A DNA stretch of 64,000 bases from Timema cristinae. Lineage: Eukaryota; Arthropoda; Insecta; Phasmatodea; Timematidae. The notes under the pieces are model-generated. The model did not search any database and was not told where the DNA came from. It was given only the letters and a program-made list of their open reading frames with translations. The stretch is taken from the NCBI GenBank assembly GCA_039000515.1, contig JBCFYV010000012.1:31674821-31738820 (forward strand), given 5' to 3'. The position numbers were made by a program, and so were the translations under genes. Shown here in pieces: positions 10,885 to 22,200 of the stretch; the first letter of the stretch is position 1, and each line of letters begins with the position of its first letter.

Positions 10885-11745
10885 ATGCATTAAATCGTTT
10901 GAATGTGATGACCGGCAGAATGGATATTAGTATAGATGTTTCCAAAACTAAGGTGGTAGGTTTTGATAAGGACGGATTAGTAAAATATTGTCAGCTTAAT
11001 ATAATTGAAAAACTGTTAGAACAAGTGGATAATTTTGTGAGAGCAGAATATTCTGTAAAAATGGAAGGATAGATGATGAAATCAACAGATGGGTGAATGC
11101 ATCTCGAGATTAGTTGGATGTATGTGGACTATGCAAAGAATAAAGTAGTATTGAAAGAGGCAAAGATGAAAGATGACAGTTTATAAAAGTGTGTTAAAAC
11201 CAACATTGTTTTGTTTTATGGATGTGAAGCTTGGGTTTGTCAAAAGAAACACAAGAGCAAGATAAATGTGTTTGGAATAAGATATCCAAGAAATGTAAGT
11301 GGAAAAACTCGTATGGACAATCAGTAACAAATGGGTGCTGAAGGAGTGTGGTTTGAAAGGGAATCCAATTGGTAAATGTAAAAGAAGTTTGTTATGTTGG
11401 TTTGGGCATTTGAGAGGATGAGTGTGTATCAAGTGACGAAGTAAATATATGAAGGTAGAGTGTATGGATCAAAAGGAAGGGATAGGCTATGTATGACATG
11501 GCCAAATGTGGTAGATAAATGTGTGAGAAAGAGAAACATTAAGAGCTTTAAGAATAAAAGAGCATGTATGACTCAGTGTATGAATGTTGTTGAAGGAAAG
11601 GGAGTATGCAAGGATAGGGAAGTTGGAGGATGGATTAAATACAGAGGTTTTTTTTATAGCTATATGCACAGTTCCTTGTGTAACCTGTAAAGGACAGGCG
11701 TGATTAGTTAAGTATGTATGTGTGTATGTATGACATTCCAATCCA
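10883..11745 (+). mobile_element. LINE fragment, 3' part
   Basis: Continuation of the LINE begun at 10,250. VMTGRMDISIDVSKTKVV is the RT thumb region, and later frames read KRNIKSFKNKRACMTQCM and GVCKDREVGGWIKYRGFF. The 3' end has AGCTATATGCACAG followed by a GTATGTATG tail. Frameshifts are present throughout. Confidence 0.85.
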
Positions 11746-11989
11746 ATCTGCACAATAACCTCTTTGTGGGTTCTTCCCACTCTCTACACCCCCCCCCCCT
11801 CATAACTCCCTATTCCTTTCTATCTGTGAATTATTTCATAAACCAGATTCCTAACAGTAGAGAGAAGAGTAAACAATGGATCATTCCTCACAAGACACAC
11901 AATGTCAGGTAAATAAATAACTTTTTTCAAATTGTTAGAATATAAATCTGTTGATCCAGCTTTTTCAGACTTGGTTTAGAAATACTTGC

Positions 11990-12330
11990 AGATCTCTACC
12001 ATTCACCAATGTTTAAACTTAATTGATGATCCAATACCTTCGGTGTACACAAATGAGCTGTCAACAATTTAAACATAAACTTCATAATTATTTAATGGTT
12101 TCATTTTGAGAACCATTCCTTATGTGACATATGCTTTGATGCAACTCTATAAGTAAGCCAGACATCACAATTCATGGCCAAAATATTTCTAAGTACAGCA
12201 CTTAGAGCTTGATAATTCAATTGGTTTTAGAATTAGTTTTAACAATCTTTTACAGCATATTGACTTATACTGTCCTTTCTTGTGACAATAATAGGAGTCA
12301 ATATTTTTCTTGTTTGAAAGTATTTTATTT
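11990..12330 (-). mobile_element. Ty1/copia remnant: zinc knuckle and protease
   Basis: The minus strand near 12,290 reads CYYCHKKGQYKSIC, a nucleocapsid CX2CX4HX4C knuckle with the histidine replaced by glutamine. Near 12,200 it reads NCDVWLTYRVASKHMSH, matching the copia protease block in which the catalytic DSGA has decayed to YRVA, followed by KMKPLNNYEVYV. The protease could not be active. Confidence 0.75.
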
Positions 12331-12399
12331 AGATTGTCGAAACTACTTGAACAGGCTTGATATTAATGTTTTGTGTTACTAACCAAAACATCAGCAAAT

Positions 12400-12990
12400 G
12401 CCTCTGTCACTAATTTAATTTGCTCTTATTTTAATAGCCTCGCTATTAAATTGTCAAAGGTTTATTTTTTTTTTACTATAAGAGTCTCATGTCGAAATAA
12501 ACAAACCATATTTCATAAGCAGTCCACCTAAAACCTCTGCTATCTTGTCCACATCTCCCACTGGTTCCCCAAAATATGAAAGTGACTGTATCATGGACTT
12601 AATTTTGCTGATATGTTGAGCATTTGTGTTAGACTCCGACATTTTATAGCCAAATAAGTGTTGTTTTCAATGTAGCCTTTTTAATCGCGGTTCGCTGTTT
12701 AGAGATTGTTTTGAGACAAATCCTCAATCTCTAGCTGTAGCCCAAGCCATAATCGGCTGCAAATGGTCAAATTCCATAGTTGTTGAAGTCAAAAACATTG
12801 CTTTCGCGTTGAATTTGTCACATACATTTTGTGCATCATCGTCTTCAGATAATCTAGTTTTCGTTCCATTGACAACAATGATTAATTTTTCACCACAAAA
12901 AATAATTTCCAGCTGATATTTCCATAGATGTAAATTCCTTCTGTGAATACTGAAGCCCTTTGTTTTATCAATCTTTATCCTCAGTTTCAC
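12400..12990 (-). mobile_element. Ty1/copia remnant: gag
   Basis: The minus strand from 12,990 reads FSIHRRNLHLWKYQLEI, then AKAMFLTSTTMEFDHLQPIM, the capsid region of copia gag. A frame-broken continuation includes FGEPVGDVDK-like sequence near 12,560. This is the 5' end of the copia element whose other domains lie at 11,990, 9,290 and 5,560-7,170. Confidence 0.85.
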
Positions 12991-13848
12991 TTTAATTTCA
13001 CATCAGTGAAGTAGCCTTAATGTGATAAAAAGTCTTAAAAATAGCTTCTTAAACAAATGTAACATCACAGAATTTCCAGACACAAGCACGCTTTATTTTG
13101 AGCCTGCTGAGTCAATGGACCTTATTCCATTTGAGTCCATAGCTTGTTGAATGAAACAGCTCAATGTGTGATGAATATTTTAGTAAAACTATTTTCAACA
13201 TCAATATCATTTCGATATGATATTGAACAACAAAAAACTGAAAGAAAAACTAGTTTCAGACAAGTGAAAAGAAAAATTATATTATCCATGTTTGATATAA
13301 TGTATATAGGACTGATAAACTAGTGCATTTAGAAACAAAAAATTATTACAACAAGCTTACAAAATAAATAACTTTATTTTTTCTAACAGTGTGATTCAGT
13401 TAATAAGAGATAGTTACAAATTAAATTATTCTTTCTTTATAAATAGTAAATGTGTTTATAGATATAAATCAGCTATAGTGTAGTGTATTACAGTTATGAA
13501 AGGATACACTGTGGGTTTTTTTTAACATGGTTTCTACCTGTATTAACTTTGGAATTAAACTATTCTAAAATAATTATTTGCACATTAAATATCTTTAGAA
13601 AATAAAATTATCATGATAATGTTAAGATAGCTTATAATTTGAGATATGAACAAGTATGTATGAGTGGTGTGGCGAGTTTAAATTGAGGGTTTTTGAATTA
13701 GGAAGAAGCCAGATAAAAATAATAAAATTAACATACTACTTCATAGCGGATATATTTGTGTTGTGGCGATTATAAGTTGCAATTATAACTTCTACAATTA
13801 ATATTTTCTACTGAATATCCACACTAAACTATAAAAAGAATACTTTCT
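12991..13848. other. AT-rich stretch, no feature recognised
   Basis: This could hold the copia 5' LTR, but I could not match it to a second copy. No coding or RNA motif is visible. Confidence 0.4.
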
Positions 13849-14095
13849 TTAGCACCATCTTTTACTACCTGTTCAGGTTATAATAATATGTACTAATTAT
13901 GCTAATGAGCTAGGGATGAGGAAGGTTGAATTTATAGGAGGTGTACCCACATTTGCGTTGAGGCATATTGGAAAATAATTTTGTAAAAACAACCCTTAGT
14001 ACACCAGAATGGGATTCAAATCCCGATCTCCTGTCATCGGCAATATATCTAACACAAGAGTGACTCCTTGGACTATTAGGCCACTGAAGCGGGTA
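13849..14095 (-). mobile_element. tRNA-derived SINE, family B
   Basis: The SINE-B tail (ACTACCTGTTCAGGTTATA on the plus strand) leads into the conserved middle and a tRNA-like head with B box GGGATTCAAATCCCG. It is a diverged copy. Confidence 0.75.
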
Positions 14096-14354
14096 AAAAT
14101 AAACTAATGTAGGGCACAAAAAGATGGGTTTTTTTAAGAAAAAGTGAGCATTAAATTTTGCAAATATAAATTCTATCAGTAATCTAATTTATTTCAGTTA
14201 CTTTTGAACTTCAAATATGTAGCTAAAAAAATTATCACATGTAATTTTATGTAGCCTATTTCTTACAGTAAAAAGGGAAGATTTACAAAAATTTAAAACT
14301 GTGATAAGAAGTTAGAAGTGTGAAGAGCGTATAAATAAATGAAGAGAAGTTCAT

Positions 14355-14720
14355 TTTCTGGGATTGTCCTTTGTTATTTGTTCCTTTTACATGGTCCTTT
14401 CTAAGTGTTCTATCATTATTTACCAATTTCCTTTTCTCCTTTTGTATTTTTTTGTTTCCTCTTATAGGAGTTGCATTACATGTTTCACACTTCTTCTGAC
14501 GAGTCCCGATAGAATAAAACCTAGGTCAGGGGATTGGCCAGTAATGATTGATTTTCTTCAAGAGGCAGCCATCACCGTTTTGTCCAATGGTAGCAATGTA
14601 AAGTGTGAACTGTGTTCTTTTCATTGTAAAGGCCATATTGTGTTTGTTTCTTTTATATGTTTTCTATCCTCCTTCCATGTACCTTCTTCCAAATACATAT
14701 ACAATCCATTCATTATATAA
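14355..14720 (+). repeat. Repeat R1 with hammerhead-like motif
   Basis: The 330-bp repeat family is shared with 36,030-36,355, 37,925-38,285 and 48,535-48,642. Its middle (14,485-14,540) contains CTGACGA, the GTCC..GAAT stem II, AAAA in place of GAAA, ACCTAGGT and C. This copy's stem I is weaker (several G-U pairs) and G12 is changed to A, so self-cleavage is unlikely here. The 3' half has GTAAAGTGTGAACTGTG and CATTGTAAAGGCCATATT. The short open frames are not conserved between copies. Confidence 0.75.
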
Positions 14721-15734
14721 TTCATACATTCAGTTAAGTGTTAAATTACTGGTCTGAGAACTGGGAGTTAAGTTCACCCTATAATTATAACTGGTTCTGA
14801 ACACCAATGAGCAGTATGAGCTCTAAAACAATTTATTTTTTGAGGATTTTAGTCTCGAACTTAAAATTTTATTGAATCTTGAATATCCTTAATAATTCAA
14901 GGGATTTGAAGTTCCGATCTCTACTTACATTAGTTATTGTAATAATGTGTTCCCACACTGTTTTTATATTATTAATGCTATTTATAAAAATGTAACTATC
15001 TAGGACAACATTTTGTAGCTTAGCAAGTCATGAAAAACAAATTTATCATCCTGCTATATGTCAGATAAATAATAGTTTTCTATGCAACCTAATAACAAAA
15101 ATAAAGTAACACACAAAAAGCAAAGACTAGGGGGATAAACATACCAACCTACAGAGCAAAGAAACAATAGGATATTTGCAACCATTTATGATTCCTAGTT
15201 CCACACAATACAATTTAAGTCAAGCCTTATACAGTTTTTGGTTGGATAAATTGTAGATGAATGAATAATTAACTATTCAGAGTGTCTAGCTGAGTTGAAT
15301 TTAAAAATACAATTCTCTTAAGTTTTCCAGGTTGATATCCAGCCAACTTTTACTAGTTTTTTTCTAATCTGTTCCTTGGAAATTTTGTTTTAAATCATGT
15401 TTTACCTATTTATAAAAATATTTCTTATAACATAGCTGTAGATTAAAAATAAGAAAGATAAAACCTGCTACTATAAATTAGGTAATGCTATAGTTTGTTT
15501 TTTTAGTATTTTCTATTTATTTTAATTAAATTTACATTCAAAGCGGAAGATTTTTTTTATTTTTTTTTAAATGAATCTTGTAAAATTTTAAAGCATTCAA
15601 AAAAAGTCTATTTGATTTTTTCCTGACCCAGAAAACTCCTTAACTTTTCCATTTTGTTGGACATTCTTGAGTTATATTTTAAATTTAATTTTAATCCATA
15701 GCACTCTATATCTTAATAGTTATTTGAACTAGCC
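14721..15734. other. AT-rich stretch, no feature recognised
   Basis: No gene, RNA or repeat shared within the window was recognised. Confidence 0.45.
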
Positions 15735-15885
15735 ACAGGTTACATTAACTATCTAAATATGCAGGATGAAGGTAAATGTTAAGGAAATACACCAGCATTT
15801 GCCTGGGGGGAGTGGAATAATCCACCTATGGCGCAGTGGGTCAGAATTGGATCTTGGCCTCTTAGGTCAGAAAAAGGAGGCCCCC
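15735..15885 (-). mobile_element. SINE-B fragment
   Basis: The central block (CAGCATTTGCCTGGGGGG and GGAATAATCC on the plus strand) resembles the SINE-B body. Head and tail are degraded. Confidence 0.45.
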
Positions 15886-16877
15886 CACATCAACTTTGCC
15901 CATCTGATTAATCTTGAAATACCCCAATGATACCTATACATCTTTTTGTTCCTACATTAAAGCACTGCCAAATCAATATAGCACAGCACATGACAACCAA
16001 ATAACACATTATTTGCCACAGCACACATTAACACACACGACAGTAACTGGTCAACATGCGTTGTACACGTTACTTACTGAGCCGGGATGATGGCTACATT
16101 TCATCATCCACCATCCTGAAAACACCAACAACACCACCACACTTTCAACAACTACACACATAAAGTAGACACTCTACTTAAGTTTGTTAGTAATTTTACC
16201 GCTAAAGTTCTAAACATTTCCTTGAGGTGTATTTACCACTTGCCACACGTTAATATCATTACTTTTTACATATCATTACAATTTTATACTAGCGATGGGT
16301 CCCTTCTCAAATATTACTGGATCCAGTCATATGAATAAAAAAAAGTTTAAAACAGGTTTTTAGAGGTTAAAGTACTTATAGTCCTGATTATTAGCTGTAC
16401 TTTTATTAAATATTAATTATAAATTGACACAAAGGACATTTGTATTTATTCAAAGAAAAAATTTACTAAATGAAGAAATAGTTATTCCGAGGCAAATGCT
16501 GAATTCTGATAAAAGTATTATGCCCCAATAAAGTCTTTACAGATATGTAGTAGCATTTAATATTTTAATATATCATGAATGCTTAGAGGGACTGCCTAAC
16601 TAACTTAGCCCTGAATATACTAGTAATGAATTTGGATTTTCAAGGGTCTATACTTTATAAGAATAGTGTATAGCATTAATTGGTGGCAAGAATGGTAATA
16701 TCTCAAGAATACACTGTAGCATATCAATCAGATAGATTGGACAGCTACAATTAAAATAGTAGTGTGACATATACTCCCTACTTAAGTTTCCATTTACCCA
16801 ACCCTAGACTTTGGTTAAGATGGAAAGGAAGTGGATATTCACCAACACTATATTTATTTATTTATTATTATAATTAT

Positions 16878-17100
16878 TTAGCATCGTGTCTTACTACCCG
16901 TTTGGGTTATACGCTTTAAGTACTAATTATGCTAATGGATTAGGAAATTGTAAGGTTGAATTAGAGGAAGTGAACCCGCATTTGTGTGGAGGAAGAGTGG
17001 AAAACTATTTAGGAAAACCACCCCCAGTTCATCCTACCGAGATTCAAAACTCGATCTCCCCATTCTTGGCAGTCGAGCTCAACACGACTAGCGCACCAAC
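16878..17100 (-). mobile_element. tRNA-derived SINE, family B
   Basis: A well-preserved copy beginning at the tail (ACTACCCGTTTGGGTTATA on the plus strand). It has CCGCATTTGTGTGGAGG in the middle and a partial head with AGTCGAGCTCAACACGAC; the very 5' end is missing. Confidence 0.85.
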
Positions 17101-19115
17101 ACTATAATCAAATAAATGTAGGGTAATGAAGATACCTTTTCCAGGTTCAAAGTTTATAGGATGAGACTACTACTATGGAAGATTATCAACACTAGACAGT
17201 TTTGTTTTCATCAGGTGCCTTCCCATCAAATGAAAACTATTAACTTCCAGCAGTCCCAAGATTATGAAATGACAAAGCCTTTCAAAAAATTATGGACAAG
17301 ATTTGAAGTAGAGAGGGATCATATCCACTTTTTATTGAATTTAAACTTTCATTTTACCTACAAATTAATTCAAAACTTAGAAAACATGATAGCTTGGTGA
17401 GCATAAGAGATTTGTTTTCCTTTTTTATATTAGTGTCATAATGATTAGCAATGTTCTCATGTTTGTTTTGGTTTACATAACTTTCTTGGACGCACATGCT
17501 TAAAAGCGCTGGCTTAACAAATATGATATAATGAGTTAGAAACATTAAAAGGACTATTCATAACAATGTTTGCTCTAGTTGGAGAGGGAGTGGCCAGAGC
17601 GGGCTATAGAAGACTTTTATTTGTTAAAATCGAGTTTGTCACATTTTCATCAGTATCGCAAACAGTTCGGCTTCCCGACGCCAGACCATATCAGACTACA
17701 TCTTTGGGTCATCAGTAGCACTTGTACCTAGAATGTATCCGATGAGCCAAGGGTTCCAAAATCAAGTTCTGTAGGGGTTCGCGAGCTGTGTAAGTCAATT
17801 CCATCAGTCTTAAATTTTCATGAGTAAGCCAGTTCTTCAAGAAGCGTGAGTGCCCAATATCTTTATTTCTTTTATATCTCGTTTGAACATTACATTGTGT
17901 ATTATCTTTTTGTAACTTCTATTAAACCAAAATTTATAACCCTATATATTATTTTGAACCCACACAATTACCTTGCCTGCAACCTAACTTCTCCCACAAG
18001 CTATCCTGACAAATCCAGCCCACAAGGGGGAGAGGTCGCGACATTAGTATAATTTTTTTCCCATCAATTCTAATTTTGTTAATTATAAATGATAAAATAA
18101 TTGTTTGATTCCTGATTGTTAGATTTTTCCAAAAATGTTGGGCTAAAACACTGTTGTTAAGAACCTTAATAGTGTAAAAAAATATTCAAATTTTGAAAAT
18201 AAAAGAAATGAATCTGGACTCTTACGCTTTTTTATAATCCTTGAAACTTAAATATCTGAACAGATTTGAATGTCCCATCTCTAGTTTTAAGCCACACCAC
18301 CTCAATTATTGTGTCTATGGCCAAGGTCAAGGAGAGTTTATTGAGAAAGTCTTTCTTTAATTTTAACATTTCAGTATTTTTATTTGTAGTATTTAATCAT
18401 ATATTAATGATTAAAAATGACAAGGACAAATAATTTTATTTTACACCTCATATTAAAATATAAATATATTATCACCATTCAGTTGAAAAAGCAAGCCTCT
18501 GGCCCCAAATACTACATCAAAAAACGTTTATTCTCAAAGAATAAGCATACTATAATTTAAGTAATAAACACTAAAAAAAGGGCAGGCCATTAACAATTAT
18601 TACTAGGAAAATTTATGGCAAAAATCTCACATTTAAATTGCAAAATATCAAAGTATTATTTAAGGCACTTAAGAACCTTCTCAGTAGATAAGTGATGATA
18701 AAGCCTCATGTGCCCCAAAATGTATTTTTAGATGCTATTTTAAATGTAGATTTTGGTCCTGCATTTTTCTAGTAAGTGTGTAGGCCTTGCTTGACCTTTT
18801 ATCCAATTTCAAATGGTTATTGTTTTCAAACCCTTGGTTTAATTTGATTTCTTTGTGTACAGTACTGAAATTTATTGATACTTAAATATTTATGGATCAT
18901 TTCTAACTATAAATTGAGTATAATGACAAAGTTATTTTAGGGCATACCTATGCTAAAATATTAAAATAGAACAAGTTTTGTAAACTTGTTCCTATTACAA
19001 ATAATGTTGATTAATTTTAAGTAAAAGCTATTTCCTTTAGGTAGAAAATAATAAAACACTTAAAGAGTAATATTCTAAATGGTGTAAAGTTAAAAGGAAG
19101 AGTTATTAATGCTAC
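17101..19115. other. Downstream region of PPP2R3, no gene recognised
   Basis: This holds the 3' flank of exon 10 and could include the gene's 3' UTR or an unrecognised further exon. A stretch at 17,575-17,830 is less AT-rich than its surroundings but shows no motif I know. Confidence 0.4.
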
Positions 19116-19202
19116 TCACATATCTTCTTGCTGATCATTGCCTCCTTCTTCCGCAACAAGCAGTTCATACTCTTCCGCTGCATACCGGTCCCAATCAGAC
19201 AG
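19116..19202 (-). CDS. PPP2R3A: PPP2R3 exon 10 (last visible)
   Basis: The acceptor is ctggctag|CTG. It encodes [19 protein letters not shown] followed by GGNDQQEDM and TGA. It joins in frame to exon 9, giving QE-LSDWDRY as expected for the family. The TGA overlaps GAT AT|GTGAGT, a strong donor consensus starting at 19,119. Vertebrate homologues continue for some 40 residues past this point. Either the arthropod protein ends here in this isoform, or exon 10 splices to a further exon left of 19,116 that I did not recognise. Confidence 0.88.
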   Translation of the reverse strand: MSDWDRYAAEEYELLVAEEGGNDQQEDM

Positions 19203-22200
19203 CTAGCCAGAACACAAATAATGTTACTCTTCACAAAATCAGAAAATAATACTTAAACTTCAGTTTTTGTTTAATAACGATTAATAAACAAATTATGAAG
19301 AATGTTTATGCTGCATAACCTAATTTTACTTAGCTCAAACCTAGTTTTGAGAATGACCAGACTCATTATAAAAGAAAATAACAGCATAAATTCAAAATTG
19401 AGTTCTATGTAAAAGGGGCCCATCTTGAAAACTCATATTTTGAGAAAACAGCGCTTAAAGATTTATGATATATGCTACATTTACATTAAGTTTTTCATAA
19501 ATTTAAGAAATTTTATAAACATTGGTATACATATTTTTAAACGTCGCATAATCAAATATTATATTATGGTCTGCAAGTGCCCTTTTTATATAGAATAAGT
19601 GTCAGACCTTTTTTACATAGATTTCCAATTTTAATGGTGTTTTCAAACATTTTAAGAATGACCTTAGTGGAAATAATGATAAATATAATTTGGACAAATA
19701 GTAGCTAATTTTTTTTTAATGTGTAGGATATTCACTAAAAAAAGTTTTAAATAATTAAAAATGAAATTTAAAAAATTCCCCATGTGAAATGCAAAATTTT
19801 CAGTCTTTCAATTTAAGCCTTCTTTGGTTGAATTATTAATAAAAATCTTTTCATCAACATTTACAATATTCTCAACACATGTCACGATAATGTCAGAACT
19901 TAAATGGTATTTTTTAAAGATTTCTTCAAACCAGTGAACTTGTTCAGGTTCCAAAAACTTAAAAAGACTTCTCACATCTGCTTCTTTAGCTGGAATTATC
20001 TTAACTGGTTCAACTGGATGAAGTGACAACCCCATTTTGAAAGGTCTCTTAAAATAATTAAATGGAAGATATGAACCTTTATACGACCCTGAAACAAGAC
20101 CACCTCCTGTCACAGGGTAGCTGAGATGCTGGTAGGATTGTATTTTGAAAACTTGCTCTTTGGCTTTAGGTTTTTGAGATCCAGCCATGTTTTGTAGTCC
20201 TTCATCCCATTTTTGTATAATAGCTGCACCATTTTTTTTTATAATAAATGGGGATGGCTTGACTCAAACACACTCACATAGTCATTAAGAATTTTACGCA
20301 AATGTTTACTGTATATACCAAAGTTTCTGTTACATTGGTTGTACGAATGACCTCATACTGGAAACATGTGATTTATCTTTACTTTCAGTTTCATGGAAAG
20401 CCAGCTACTAAATCTTGTTACTGTCATATTTTTATTCTGTCCCCCTACTCCGTCAGAAAATAAAATAATTTCTTGAATATCACATTTTTCTTGTAACTTA
20501 TGCATAATAAAGTCATTAACAAATGAACAAACTGTGCTGGAGATTTTTTTTTAGAATCAATTCCTAAAAATTTATAGAATGCACTGCTATCGTCATTGTG
20601 GCAGTGTACATTGAACAAGAAAAGACATGACCCTCTTATAAAACTGAGAAGTTACGTTTGTTTTCGGGAGAGGCAAGTTTTGAGCGTAGTCGAATTCTAA
20701 TACTAGGGTTAGACTACCAACAGACGTCAATTCATTCCCGTTTAAGTTTTTTGTAATATTGTTGTGTCCTTACACGTACACATATTTAGTATTGTACATG
20801 AACCACATAACTTATGCACGTATTAACACCAATAGCACAAAGATAAAGTCTTAGAACAGAACATGTTGTCCATCACTTCCTGCTATAACTACTCTAGTCA
20901 GTTCAGTCCAGATTGACCAACTTAACCTATACACATCCCTTCTATAGAGTATACAGTCAACTCTCGATTCTACAACCTTTCACGGTTCCCTGGAAAAGGG
21001 TCTTATTTCGAAGGGGTCATTATTGGAATTTTAACAGATTTTGTTCCCCCCCTGACCATCATACGAAAAACATTGCATTTTTTAGACAACAAATAGCGTG
21101 GGTCATCAAAAATTCCAAACCAAAAACGTAGCCAAATCAAAATAACAATTTTAAACAATAGCATTGGTCGTCAAACATTGTTCACAAAATCAAACCAAAA
21201 TAGTAACCAAATTGAGAATCGAAATAATAATGGCAAAAGCAAGCCTGGCATGTGATGTAGCGGCAGTCGCGCGCGGGGAAACATTGTCTTGCTTGTGAGA
21301 GGGGGTGGACAGAGTCAAGTGCTAATGACTGCATTGATAAGGTGGTGTCTATTTTTATACCTGACCCACCCAGTTACTAGTAATACAGCGCACACAAAGA
21401 TAATTGCAACACAGACCTAAATAAATGCAACAAACACATTTTACAGCCGATTTACTTATACTTTTCAACCTTTTTTCCCACATTTTTCATGGTTCCCCAA
21501 AAAAGGTCGTTACTTCGAGAGGGACGCTATTCCCGGGGTCGTAGAATCGAGAGTTGACTGTATTACATTCCTCCCTCTTAGATATCTACACATAATCTCC
21601 CAAGTACACAGGAGTACACAACTGTCTCCGTGGCCTCAGGAGAGGCCATGATTCTGGTGTTGCAGGTTGTTGATCTGTGTTGTCCATCAGTGCTGTTGGT
21701 TGCTGTTCCTGTGGTTGGGGGTTTTCTACTGGTTGCTGCTCGTGGTCTCCTCTTGCCAGAGGTGGTAGTAGTGGCTGTTGAAGTGGTCTTGCTCTCTGAT
21801 GTATCATAAGTTCTTTAACTGGGTATCTTGCTGGTTTAACGTGTGAAGATGATCTCTACAAGGCATCCTCTGGTTGAGGTGTTCTTTCATAGCGTTTTCG
21901 AAGTTGGTCTATGTGTCTTGTTTGTCCAAGTCCTTCCTTAAAACTGACACGCTACATATTCCTCCCTAACACATCAGTGACCAATGCTGGGATCCATTTA
22001 GGCCTCTTTACTCCATACTACCTTGCCCTTACTGCTGCTCCTTCAGTGAAGATTCGCATATTCTCCTTATCTTGAGGGAGTGCCGCAATGCCTGTTGTTT
22101 GTCTATCTGGATGTAGCACATCCAAGCGTGTTCGGAGTTGCCGATGCATCAGAAGCTGGGCTGGACTTTGTCCTGTAGTTCCAGTAGGGGTTGTCCGAAT

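Noticed and set aside
10824..10945. Poly-leucine or poly-asparagine protein
   Set aside because: This is the ATT microsatellite tail of a SINE read in frame.
14364..14720. 118-codon open frame with hydrophobic stretches as a membrane protein
   Set aside because: It lies wholly in repeat R1 and is not open in the other R1 copies.
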